NCBI RefSeq assembly: GCF_019247615.1
Contig: NZ_JAFBAT010000091.1
Span: forward strand, 1 to 32,938
Direction: 5' to 3'
Source of the DNA: Mycobacterium sp.
Lineage (GTDB): Bacteria; Actinomycetota; Actinomycetes; Mycobacteriales; Mycobacteriaceae
DNA length: 32,938 nt
This document shows positions 24,096 to 32,325 of the stretch, piece after piece; position 1 is the stretch's first letter; the number at the start of each line of letters is the position of its first letter. The position numbers were made by a program, and so were the translations under genes. The notes below the pieces were generated by a model. That model did no database searches, had not been told where the DNA came from, and worked only from the letters and a program-made list of their open reading frames with translations.

Positions 24096-24118
24096 TTCCG
24101 CTACTCACGGTAGCGGAA
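24096..24118. promoter_or_regulatory. Perfect palindrome, likely operator, before the molybdopterin oxidoreductase
   Basis: Arms TTCCGCTAC (24096-24104) and GTAGCGGAA (24110-24118) are exact inverted complements over 9 bp with a 5-base spacer TCACG. It ends 12 bp before the GTG start. A T-rich terminator tail is absent and A-rich GAATAAAG follows, so a repressor site of TetR type fits better than a terminator. Confidence 0.6.
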
Positions 24119-24130
24119 TAAAGTGAGGGC

Positions 24131-26341
24131 GTGGAATCCGGCGAAGATGGCAGGCACCTGCGTACCTGCCCACTGTGTGAAGCCATGTGCGGCTTGGAGA
24201 TTCATGTCCAAGGCGGCCCCAAAAACGGGAAAGTCACCAGCATCCGCGGCAACCGCGACGACGTCTGGAGCCGCGGGCACATCTGCCCGAAAGGCGTGGC
24301 GCTCGCCGCGCTGCACGCCGACCCGGACCGGATCCGCCACCCGATGATCAAGGTGGACGGGCGCTGGCGGGAGGTCAGCTGGGACGCTGCGTTTCGTCGC
24401 TGCACCGAATTGTTGACGCCGGTGATCCAGAAGCACGGGATCGGTGCGGTCACTGCCTACACCGGCAATCCGCTGGCGCACTCGTTCTCGCTGGCCCGCT
24501 ACGCGGGTGTGCTGCTGGGGATGTCCGGGATGCCGGTGACGTATTCACCGGGAACGGTCGACCAGTGGCCGAAAAATCTTTCGTCGCATCTGATGTACGG
24601 ACTCTGGTGGAACTTCCCGATCCCCGACATCGAACGCACCGACCTACTGGTGATCATGGGCGCCAATCCCGCGGCGTCGCAGGGCTCGCTCTTGGCCGCG
24701 CCGAACGTGATGGGCCTGATCGACGGGATTCGCAAGCGGGGCAAGGTGATCGTGATCGACCCGGTGCGCACCGGAACCGCCGCCCGCGCCGACGAGTGGT
24801 TGCCGATCGTCCCGGGCACCGACGCCGCGCTGCTGCTGGCGGTCGCGCACACGCTCTTCGACGAGGACCTCGTCGATCCCGGACCCCACGTCGACGGTGT
24901 CGAGACGATGCGCCGGGTTGCCGCGGACTGGCCGCCGGGCCGGGTCAGTCCCGTCACCGGCATCGACGCGGACCGCATCCGCGGGCTGGCCCGCGAGCTG
25001 GCCGGCGCCGAAAGGTCGGTGGTATACGGCCGAATCGGGTTGTGCAATCAGGAGTTTGGCAGCCTGGCCAGCTGGCTGGTCGACGTGATCAACATTTTGA
25101 CCGGGCATTTCGACACCCCCGGTGGCGCGATGTTTCCAAAGCCGGCGGCCTGGTCGATCACGTCGCAGCCGCTGCCGGGCCTGGAGGGTGGGGCCCCGAC
25201 ATTCGGCCGCTGGCACACGCGGGTTCGTGGGGCGAAGGAGGTGCTCGGTCAGGCGCCGGTGTCGTGTCTGGCCGAAGAGATCGCCACACCGGGTGACGGG
25301 CAGATCAAGGCGCTGATCACCGTTGCCGGCAATCCGGTGTTGTCCACCCCTGGCGGACACAAGCTCGACGAGGCGCTGCCGCTGCTGGACGCGATGATCT
25401 CCATCGACTTATGGCTCAACGAGACGACGCGGCACGCCGATGTGATCCTGCCCGGGCTTTCCCCGCTCGAGCAGCCCCATCACGACGATCTCATCTTGCT
25501 GTTCGCGATCCACAGCATCGCGAACTACTCGTCGGCGGTGTTCGACCCGGGCGACCGGCCACACGAGTGGGAGATCCTGATCCGGCTCGCCGGACTGTGC
25601 ACCGGCACGCCGGCCGAGGATGTGGACGTCGCGGCAATCGACGATGGTTTCTTCGACTACCTGGCGTTCACCCGCGGACTCGACGGGGCGGCGATCCGCA
25701 AGCTCTACGAGAACGGCGGTCCGGAGCGGATCCTCGACCTCACGTTGCGGACCGGGCCGTTCGGGGACCGGTACGGCGAAAACCCCGGCGGGCTCACGTT
25801 GGAGTTGCTCAAGGCCAATCCGAACGGGATCGACTTCGGGCCGATGGTGCCGCAACTCCCGGGCATCCTCGGAACGCCCGACAAGAAGATCCGGCTCGCC
25901 CCGCAGTACCTGCTCGACGACCTGCCGCGACTGGCCGCGCGGCTGGAACGCCCCGCAGAGCCGCTGGTTTTGGTGAGCCGCCGGCACCTGCGGTCCAACA
26001 ACACGTGGCTGCATAACGTGCCCGCGCTGATGAAGGGCAAGGACCGATGCACGCTGCTGATTCATCCCGACGACGCAACCCGCTTCGGCGTCGACGACAA
26101 GGAGGTCGTCACGGTGAAATCGGCGGCCGGCGAGATCACAGTGCCCGTCGAGATCACCGACGCCATCAAGCCTGGTGTGGTGTCGATGCCTCACGGCTGG
26201 GGGCACGGCAAGCCTGGCACCCGCATGTCGGTCGCCAACGGGTCACCGGGCGTGAACACCAACGTGCTTTCGCCACCGACGTTCATCGACGAACCGTCGG
26301 GCAACGGGGCCCTCAACGGGATACCGGTGACGGTCGGCTGA
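24131..26341 (+). CDS. Molybdopterin oxidoreductase (DMSO reductase superfamily) with a 4Fe-4S cluster
   Basis: 736 residues. The N-terminal cluster motif is Cys13-x2-Cys16-x3-Cys20 ... Cys52 (CPLCEAMC, then HICPKG), followed by ALAALHADPDRIRHPMIKVDGRWREVSWDAAF, the standard opening of bis-MGD enzymes. DLLVIMGANPAASQ and VIVIDPVRTGTAARADEWLPIVPGTDAALLLA are the cofactor-binding blocks. LWLNETTRHADVILPGLSPLEQ and the C-terminal molydop-binding domain (LRSNNTWLHNVPALM, MPHGWGHGKPG) follow. No cysteine appears in the region around 135-150 where a Mo ligand is expected (GMSGMPVTYSPGTVDQWP), so the ligand may be Ser, Asp or a water. There is no twin-arginine signal, so it is cytoplasmic. It resembles M. 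tuberculosis Rv0197-type oxidoreductases. GTG start at 24131 just after the palindrome. Confidence 0.9.
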   Translation: MESGEDGRHLRTCPLCEAMCGLEIHVQGGPKNGKVTSIRGNRDDVWSRGHICPKGVALAALHADPDRIRHPMIKVDGRWREVSWDAAFRRCTELLTPVIQKHGIGAVTAYTGNPLAHSFSLARYAGVLLGMSGMPVTYSPGTVDQWPKNLSSHLMYGLWWNFPIPDIERTDLLVIMGANPAASQGSLLAAPNVMGLIDGIRKRGKVIVIDPVRTGTAARADEWLPIVPGTDAALLLAVAHTLFDEDLVDPGPHVDGVETMRRVAADWPPGRVSPVTGIDADRIRGLARELAGAERSVVYGRIGLCNQEFGSLASWLVDVINILTGHFDTPGGAMFPKPAAWSITSQPLPGLEGGAPTFGRWHTRVRGAKEVLGQAPVSCLAEEIATPGDGQIKALITVAGNPVLSTPGGHKLDEALPLLDAMISIDLWLNETTRHADVILPGLSPLEQPHHDDLILLFAIHSIANYSSAVFDPGDRPHEWEILIRLAGLCTGTPAEDVDVAAIDDGFFDYLAFTRGLDGAAIRKLYENGGPERILDLTLRTGPFGDRYGENPGGLTLELLKANPNGIDFGPMVPQLPGILGTPDKKIRLAPQYLLDDLPRLAARLERPAEPLVLVSRRHLRSNNTWLHNVPALMKGKDRCTLLIHPDDATRFGVDDKEVVTVKSAAGEITVPVEITDAIKPGVVSMPHGWGHGKPGTRMSVANGSPGVNTNVLSPPTFIDEPSGNGALNGIPVTVG

Positions 26342-26356
26342 CGACCAACTGCCACA

Positions 26357-26737
26357 ATGCCTCTCGTCAGAATTGACCTGCCGCGCACGATCGAGCCGGA
26401 GCGGCGCAGCCTCATCGGGGACATCGTTTACCAGGCAATGGCCGACGTGCTCAACGTTCCCGACGGTGACAAATTTCAGATCATCACCGCCCACGACGCC
26501 GAATCGCTGCGGATGGATCCAGCATACCTCGGCATCGACCGGTCCGGGGACGCTTTCATCGTCGACATCACCCTGAACGCCGGGCGCAGCGTCGAACTGA
26601 AGCAGCGGTTCTACGCCACCGTCGTCGAACGACTGAGCGCACAAGCCAAGGTTCGGCCCCAGGACGTGCTGATCGTGCTGACCGAGGTGGCGAAGGAGAA
26701 TTGGTCGTTCGGCAACGGCGTGGCCCAATACGTGTGA
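26357..26737 (+). CDS. Tautomerase-family protein (4-oxalocrotonate tautomerase-like)
   Basis: 126 residues. Met-Pro start, so Pro1 after Met removal would be the catalytic base, with MPLVRIDLPRTIEPERRSLIGDIVYQAMADVLNVPDGDKFQI typical of the Tautomerase_2 group, and a second beta-alpha-beta unit (FIVDITLNAGRSVELKQRFYATVVERLSAQAKVRPQDVLIVLTE). The last part, AKENWSFGNGVAQYV, is the usual conserved tail of this group. The ATG is 15 bp downstream of the molybdopterin oxidoreductase, so they are very probably co-transcribed. Members include malonate semialdehyde decarboxylases and dehalogenases; the substrate here is unknown. Confidence 0.88.
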   Translation: MPLVRIDLPRTIEPERRSLIGDIVYQAMADVLNVPDGDKFQIITAHDAESLRMDPAYLGIDRSGDAFIVDITLNAGRSVELKQRFYATVVERLSAQAKVRPQDVLIVLTEVAKENWSFGNGVAQYV

Positions 26738-26800
26738 CCTCACAGCGGATCGATAAGAAGGACCCAGCCCGCGGCTAGCACCCGGGCGCAAGGTTGCGGG

Positions 26801-27094
26801 ATGGCAACAGCGACAGACCCTCGTCGTCGAGGAATCCGGTTCGTCCAAACGGTTTTCGCCGGTGTCGCGGCCGTCGCGGTGCTGGTGCTATTACTCACCG
26901 CTGCACCGATGCGACTGTTAGCCGATGGCGACGACGAGGCCCAACTTCAGCAACAGCTGGCCCAGCAGCAAGTGCAGCAGGCCGAACAGCAGGCCGAAGA
27001 GCAAGAGCAACTGGATCTGCAGCAAGCTCAACAAGCCGAGCAACAGGGTCTGCTGACCGAGCAGCAGGCCACCCTGTCAGTTCCCGGAAGCTGA
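26801..27094 (+). CDS. Small Gln-rich coiled-coil membrane protein, 97 aa
   Basis: A basic N-terminus (PRRRGIRFVQ), one hydrophobic helix (VFAGVAAVAVLVLLLTAAPMRLL) and a tail of about 50 residues dominated by Gln, Glu, Ala and Leu (QLQQQLAQQQVQQAEQQAEEQ and following), which should form an extracellular or periplasmic coiled coil or disordered rod. ATG at 26801; no strong SD is visible. No family is recognised. It lies 63 bp after the tautomerase on the same strand. The low complexity makes homology hard to judge, but the clean helix and sharp ends support a real gene. Confidence 0.6.
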   Translation: MATATDPRRRGIRFVQTVFAGVAAVAVLVLLLTAAPMRLLADGDDEAQLQQQLAQQQVQQAEQQAEEQEQLDLQQAQQAEQQGLLTEQQATLSVPGS

Positions 27095-27429
27095 TCGACG
27101 CGCGCGAATGCCGGTGAACCCGAGCAGAATCCCCGGTGCTCATCGCGGCGGCCAGACTGACCCACGGAATACCACGTTGACGCCCAGGTGCGGCGGCGAG
27201 ACGATGCTGCCCTGCAGGCCGGGCAGGAACGTCGGCATGCCGCCGAACCGTTTCGGGAGGATTCCGATCGGCGCTGCGAACCGCGCCTCCTGAGCTGGTG
27301 CCGCCTGATCCGTGTCAAACATGATGGAAATCAAGAGGACTGACGATGCGTGTGCGGTCACAATTGCGGCACCGCCTGGATTTCGTTGGCCGCCAATCGC
27401 GGCGCGTCGAGCGGTGCACAGCACGGTCG
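27095..27429. other. Intergenic stretch with one candidate minus-strand small ORF (27140-27361)
   Basis: 335 bases between the convergent Gln-rich gene and SDR gene. On the minus strand a frame from GTG 27361 (or ATG 27322) to 27140 would encode 60-73 residues with PIGILPKRFGGMPTFLPGLQG and a VNVVFRGSVWPPR end. It lies downstream of the SDR on the same strand. The composition is plausible for a protein but there is no clear SD and no recognised family, so I do not call it a gene. Confidence 0.3.
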
Positions 27430-28296
27430 TCACGGTGCGATCGGTCGGTTCGTCCAGGCCCGGTCGGGCCGGCGGGACGAGCGGAACCAGCCGCCCGCAG
27501 CCGCGGTGCCGCCGTCGGTCGGAATGGTATGGCCGGTGACAAATGCCGACAGGTCCGAGGCCAGGAAGAGGATCACGCGGGCCTGGTCCTCGGGCACCCC
27601 CATCCGTCCCACCGGAACCCACTGCGGCCACCGCGTCTGCTCCTCGGCGGAGAGCCAGCGCGAGTACGGCACCTGCACCGATTCCGTGACGTCGGGCCCG
27701 ATCCCATTGACCCGTATGCCGTCGCGGCCCACCTGCACCGCGAGGCTGCGGGTGAAGTGGATGACGGCGGCTTTGAACGCCGCGTAGACCGGGTCCTCCG
27801 GGTACCCGCGCAGCCCTTCGACCGATGAGACGTTGACGATCGCGCCTGCGCGCCGAGCGATCATCGCCGGTAGCAACGCGCGGGTGACGAGGAAGACGTG
27901 GTGCAGGTTGATGCGGTAGAGGTCCTCCCAGCAGTGAGGGTCGGTGTCGACGAAGTCGCCCGGGTGCCGCAGCCAATGGCCGACGTTGTTTACCAGGACG
28001 TCCACCCGGCCGTGACGATCAAGCACCGTTCGCGCCAACGCGGAAACCTGTCCCGGTTCGCGGACATCGGTGACAACCGCCATGGCTGAGCGATCGGCCA
28101 TCCGGATCTCCTCGGCGACCTGGTGCGCCGAGTCGGCGTCGACGTCGGCGATGACCACCCGCGCTCCATGGTGCGCGAACAGTCGCGCGGTTGCCGCGCC
28201 GATACCGGCGCCACCGCCGGTCACCACGGCGACCCGGTCCGCCAGCAGCTCGCCAGCCTGCATTGTCTCGTCGGTCATGCCCATATCGTGGGCCAT
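27430..28296 (-). CDS. Short-chain dehydrogenase/reductase (SDR)
   Basis: A classical SDR of up to 288 residues. AVVTGGGAGIGAATARLFAHHGARVVIADVD is the cofactor site (TGxxxGxG); the Asp at the end of beta-2 (ADVD) suggests NAD(H) preference. NNVGH replaces the usual NNAG. The catalytic Ser is in VNVSSVEG, and Tyr and Lys are in YAAFK. The C-terminal part TIPTDGGTAAAGGWFRSSRR is longer than usual. Starts at ATG 28296, 28284 or 28278 are all possible, since no SD stands out. Substrate unknown. It lies on the opposite strand to the molybdopterin/tautomerase genes but inside the same oxidoreductase-rich segment. Confidence 0.87.
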   Translation of the reverse strand: MAHDMGMTDETMQAGELLADRVAVVTGGGAGIGAATARLFAHHGARVVIADVDADSAHQVAEEIRMADRSAMAVVTDVREPGQVSALARTVLDRHGRVDVLVNNVGHWLRHPGDFVDTDPHCWEDLYRINLHHVFLVTRALLPAMIARRAGAIVNVSSVEGLRGYPEDPVYAAFKAAVIHFTRSLAVQVGRDGIRVNGIGPDVTESVQVPYSRWLSAEEQTRWPQWVPVGRMGVPEDQARVILFLASDLSAFVTGHTIPTDGGTAAAGGWFRSSRRPDRAWTNRPIAP

Positions 28297-28444
28297 CGAG
28301 GCAGCTCGGCAGCGCGCGCCCTCTTTACCCGCTGCGGCGCCCGTCTAAACCGTGATGATGCCAACATTTGCCATGCATTTTCCGTTCGTTTTCCGCCGAC
28401 CCAAGCGGGTATCCCGACGTCCACCGACGGGAGGCAAACTGCAA

Positions 28445-29481
28445 ATGATTACGGAGCAGGGTCCATATCGCGTTTTGCCGAGCCAGGCGATGAACCGGCG
28501 AATTCATCATCGCCATAGCCCGCAGTCGTTTGCAGTCTCCCTCGCGAGTCGACTACTCGTAAAAAATACGGTGCGGGCATGGGCCATCCAGCCGAATCTG
28601 CACTGGCCGCTGGAACACGTGGACGGATTGGCGAGCCTGGTGCCTTACTTCGGCTCGGCTGCGGTGATCGAACCGATCCAGCTTGAAAATTGTGCCGCCG
28701 AGTGGGTCCGTGCGCCCGGCGTTTCTTCCGACCGGGCGATCCTTTACCTGCACGGCGGCGCATTTCTCACCTGTGGCCTCAATACCCATCGCTCGTTGGT
28801 GGTTCGACTCTCGAAGGCGGCGGGCGCCGGCGTGCTGACTGTCGGTTACCGGAAGCTGCCCACGCACGAGATCGCCGACGCGATCGAAGACGGCATGTCC
28901 GGGCTTCGCTGGCTGCAAGATCGCGGTTATCGGGGTGCGCAAATCGTCGTGGCCGGCGACTCCGCCGGGGGTATCTCGCGTTCATGACCACGCTTGCCGC
29001 CATCCGCGCTCGTCTCGTGAATCCGGCGGGAATCGCGACGGTGTCGCCCTTCACCGACGCCGACCCGACCCGAAAACTGAAGCACCCGAATGCGCGTAAG
29101 TGCTCCATGTTCACCCGCGGGGCATTGAAGATGTTCACCCGATATCTTCGACAGGCGCGGCTGCCGCAGGGTCACGGGAGTACGGCGCGCGAAATCGACT
29201 CGCCCGTGGATGCCGATTTGTCGGCTTTGCCGCCGGTGACGATTCATGCGAGCACCGATGAATTGCTGCTGCCCGACGCCGAGCTCATGGCTAAAAGGCT
29301 GGAAATCAGCGGCGTTCGTTGCGATCTTCATCTATGGCGCGGGCAAATTCACGATTTCCCACTGGCCGCGGATTTCTTGCCGGAAGGCCGTCGGGCCATT
29401 CGGTACATCGGTGATTTCGTCAAAGAAGTCACCGCGCGAGCTGACAGTTTGCGAGGCGACGTCACCGCGGCGGCGGGATAA
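28445..29481 (+). pseudogene. HSL-family esterase/lipase interrupted by a single-base frameshift
   Basis: Read together, two frames give one HSL-type (LipC/LipI-like) alpha/beta hydrolase of about 345 residues. The first frame (from ATG 28445, SD GGGAGG about 9 nt upstream) carries the oxyanion motif YLHGGAF and the nucleophile motif GDSAGG, then runs to ISRS and a stop at 28987. The other frame continues exactly from that point as YLAFMTTLAAIRARL and holds the acid (STDELLLPDAEL) and the histidine (GQIHDFPL). Adding one G to the G5 run at 28967-28971 restores a single frame with GDSAGGYLAF. The gene is therefore complete apart from one missing base. It may be a recent pseudogene, a phase-variable gene or a sequencing error in the homopolymer. 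Confidence 0.85.
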
Positions 29482-29572
29482 CCCCGTTTCGCCCGCGCGC
29501 TGGACTCTCGGCGGTGAACTGCATTGACGACTTCGCCTGCAATCGGCGCCGCTCCCGATACAGTTGGTCCTC

Positions 29573-32236
29573 GTGACCCCAGCAGCTCCGCCTGTGTTGA
29601 CCGTCCGGTACGAGGGATCTGAGCGCACCTTCGCGGCAGGCAACGACGTAGCCATCGGGCGCGATCTCCGCGCCGACGTCCGCGTTGCACACCCGCTGAT
29701 CTCCCGGACACACCTCATCGTGCGATTCGATCAGGGCCGATGGGTCGCTATCGACAACGGCAGCCTCAACGGGCTTTATGTCCACAGCCGCAGGGTGCCG
29801 GCCGTCGACATCCAGGACGGGATGCGGGTCAACATCGGCAACCCGGACGGTCCGGCACTGACCTTCGAGGTCGGTCGTCACCAGGGCTCCGCCGGCCGGC
29901 CTCCGCTGACGGCGTCGATACCGATCTTCGACCCGCCGGGCGGACCAAGCGCACAGGCGCCACCCGGTCAGCCGCAGCAGTTCGGCGCTCCCCGGCCCAC
30001 TCAGCCTGCGCAGCAGCCGTCCTCGGCCTCATTTCGTCAACCCTCGCATCCGCCAACGGGTCCACAGCCCGGCTATTCACCGAGCGGGCCGCAGGTAAGC
30101 CATCCGCCCAGCGGACCGCACCCGCCCGGTCCGCACCCGCAATACACGCCCACCGGGGCGCAGCAGGCGCCGAAGATCTACCGCGCACAACCGATGAAGG
30201 TGCCGCCCGCGGCCGAGGCCGCACCCGAGACCGCCCGCGTCGGCGATGCCACCAACATCGCGACGTCGATGATGAAGATCCTGCGGCCGGGGCGAACCGC
30301 CCTTGAGTCGATGCCGGGCGCGATCAAAATCGGGCGCGCCAACGACAACGACATCGTCATCCCCGAGGTGCTCGCATCGCGCCACCACGCAACCCTGGTC
30401 CCGACTCCGAACGGGACCGAGATCCGGGACAACCGCAGCATCAACGGCACTTTCGTCAACGGTGCCCGGGTCGAATCGGCCCTGTTGCACGACGGCGACG
30501 TCGTGACGATCGGCAACATCGACCTCGTGTTCGCCGGCGGCACGCTGGCGCGCCGCGACGAGACCGCCACCGCGACGCGCACAGGCGGCCTCGACGTGCG
30601 CGGGGTGTCCTGGACGATCGAGAACAACAAGACGCTGCTGGACGACATCTCGCTGGGCGCTCAGCCGGGCACGCTGACCGCGGTCATCGGTCCCTCGGGC
30701 GCGGGGAAGTCGACGTTCGCCCGCTTGGTGGCCGGCTACACGCACCCGACGACCGGGACGGTTTCCTTCGAGGGCCACAACATCCACGCCGAATACGCCT
30801 CGCTGCGCAGCAGGATCGGGATGGTTCCGCAGGATGATGTGGTGCACGGGCAGCTAACGGTGCAGCAGGCGTTGATGTATGCCGCCGAATTGCGCCTGCC
30901 GCCCGACACCACGAAGGCCGACCGCGCCCAGGTGGTGGCCCGGGTGCTCGAGGAACTCGAGATGAGCCAGCATCTGCACACTCGGGTCGACAAGCTGTCC
31001 GGCGGTCAGCGCAAGCGCGCTTCGGTGGCGCTGGAGCTGCTGACCGGGCCGTCGCTGCTGATCCTCGATGAGCCGACCTCCGGTCTGGACCCCGCGCTGG
31101 ACCGGCAGGTCATGACCATGCTGCGGCAGTTGGCCGACGCGGGACGTGTGGTGCTCGTGGTCACCCACTCGCTGACATATCTGGACGTCTGCGACCAGGT
31201 TTTGCTTCTGGCCCCCGGCGGCAAGACCGCGTTCTGCGGGCCGCCCGGCCAAATCGGCCCGGCCATGGGCACGACGAACTGGGCCGACATCTTCAGCACG
31301 GTCGCCAACGACCCCGACGGCGCCAAGGCGCGTTACCTGGCGCGTACCGGGCCGCCCCCGCCGCCGCCGCCCGCCGAGAAGCCCGCCGAGCTGGGCGATC
31401 CCTCGCACACCAGCCTGTTCCGCCAGTTCTCCACCATCGCGCGCAGGCAGGTGCGGCTGATCGTCTCCGACCGCGGTTACTTCATCTTCCTGGCGCTGCT
31501 GCCGTTCATCATGGGTTCGCTATCGATGTCGGTCCCCGGTGATGTCGGCTTCGGCAAGCCGAACCCGATGGGCGCCGCGCCGACCGAGCCCGGGCAGATC
31601 CTGGTGCTGCTCAACGTCGGTGCCGTTTTCATGGGGACGGCGCTAACGATCCGCGATCTGATCGGCGAGCGCGCGATCTTCCTTCGCGAACAAGCCGTCG
31701 GCTTGTCCACGTCGGCCTACCTCTTGGCGAAGGTGTGCGTGTACACGGTGTTCGCGGTCATTCAGTCCGGAATCGTCACCGTGATCACGATCCTCGGCAA
31801 GGGCGGCCCGACTCAGGGCGCGGTGGCATTGGGCAATCCCGATGTGGAGCTGTTCGTTGACATCGCGATGACCACCGTCGCCTCGGCGATGCTCGGGTTG
31901 GTCTTGTCATCCATCGCCAGATCTAACGAGCAGATCATGCCCCTGCTCGTGGTGGCGGTGATGTCGCAGCTGGTGTTCTCCGGCGGCATGATCCCGGTCA
32001 CCGGGCGGCTGGGCCTTGACCAGATGTCTTGGGCCACACCGGCGAGATGGGGTTTCGCGACGTCGGCCTCCACCGTCGACCTATTGACGCTCGAGGAAGC
32101 GGTACCGTCGGTGCCGCACGACTCGCATTGGCGTCACTCGCTTGGCGCGTGGTCGTTCGACATGGGCATGCTGGTGTTGCTCAGCGTTCTGTATCTGGGC
32201 TTCGTGCGCTGGAAGATTCGTCTGAAGGGCGGCTGA
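29573..32236 (+). CDS. ABC transporter with two FHA domains (Rv1747-type)
   Basis: 887 residues from GTG 29573 (a TTG at 29564 is in frame). FHA1 is at 10-100 (AIGRDLRADVRV, SRTH, NGSLNGLYV) and FHA2 at 235-325 (IGRANDNDIVI, ASRHHATL, NGTFVNG), separated by a Pro/Gly/Gln-rich linker. The nucleotide-binding domain has Walker A GPSGAGKS (373-380), the signature LSGGQRKR and Walker B LLILDEP. Six hydrophobic segments in the last 280 residues form an ABC-2-type permease, so it is a half-transporter that should dimerise. It is nearly collinear with M. tuberculosis Rv1747, known to be phosphorylated by PknF and to export cell-wall lipid (PIMs). The Thr corresponding to T208 is retained (IATSMMKIL, Thr231). 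No kinase gene is adjacent. Confidence 0.95.
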   Translation: MTPAAPPVLTVRYEGSERTFAAGNDVAIGRDLRADVRVAHPLISRTHLIVRFDQGRWVAIDNGSLNGLYVHSRRVPAVDIQDGMRVNIGNPDGPALTFEVGRHQGSAGRPPLTASIPIFDPPGGPSAQAPPGQPQQFGAPRPTQPAQQPSSASFRQPSHPPTGPQPGYSPSGPQVSHPPSGPHPPGPHPQYTPTGAQQAPKIYRAQPMKVPPAAEAAPETARVGDATNIATSMMKILRPGRTALESMPGAIKIGRANDNDIVIPEVLASRHHATLVPTPNGTEIRDNRSINGTFVNGARVESALLHDGDVVTIGNIDLVFAGGTLARRDETATATRTGGLDVRGVSWTIENNKTLLDDISLGAQPGTLTAVIGPSGAGKSTFARLVAGYTHPTTGTVSFEGHNIHAEYASLRSRIGMVPQDDVVHGQLTVQQALMYAAELRLPPDTTKADRAQVVARVLEELEMSQHLHTRVDKLSGGQRKRASVALELLTGPSLLILDEPTSGLDPALDRQVMTMLRQLADAGRVVLVVTHSLTYLDVCDQVLLLAPGGKTAFCGPPGQIGPAMGTTNWADIFSTVANDPDGAKARYLARTGPPPPPPPAEKPAELGDPSHTSLFRQFSTIARRQVRLIVSDRGYFIFLALLPFIMGSLSMSVPGDVGFGKPNPMGAAPTEPGQILVLLNVGAVFMGTALTIRDLIGERAIFLREQAVGLSTSAYLLAKVCVYTVFAVIQSGIVTVITILGKGGPTQGAVALGNPDVELFVDIAMTTVASAMLGLVLSSIARSNEQIMPLLVVAVMSQLVFSGGMIPVTGRLGLDQMSWATPARWGFATSASTVDLLTLEEAVPSVPHDSHWRHSLGAWSFDMGMLVLLSVLYLGFVRWKIRLKGG

Positions 32237-32267
32237 TCGCTCGCCGCCGGCGGTGCCGGCTTGTGGA

Positions 32268-32310
32268 GTGCGCCCAGGCGGAGAGTTCGCGATCGCCGCC
32301 CTGGGCGCAC
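32268..32310. terminator. Long GC hairpin, probable terminator between convergent genes
   Basis: GTGCGCCCAGGCGG (32268-32281) pairs with CCGC-C-CTGGGCGCAC (32296-32310) with a single bulged C and a 14-base loop, 31 bp after the transporter stop and just before the end of the opposing small gene. It is a typical mycobacterial convergent terminator without a U-tract. Confidence 0.65.
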
Positions 32311-32325
32311 ACTTCGCGTGAACGG

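Noticed and set aside
29930..30180. Repetitive DNA in the Rv1747-type gene as a possible tandem repeat or PE/PPE-like insertion
   Set aside because: The repeats are irregular Pro/Gly/Ser/Gln codons of the inter-FHA linker, which is also Pro-rich in M. tuberculosis Rv1747.
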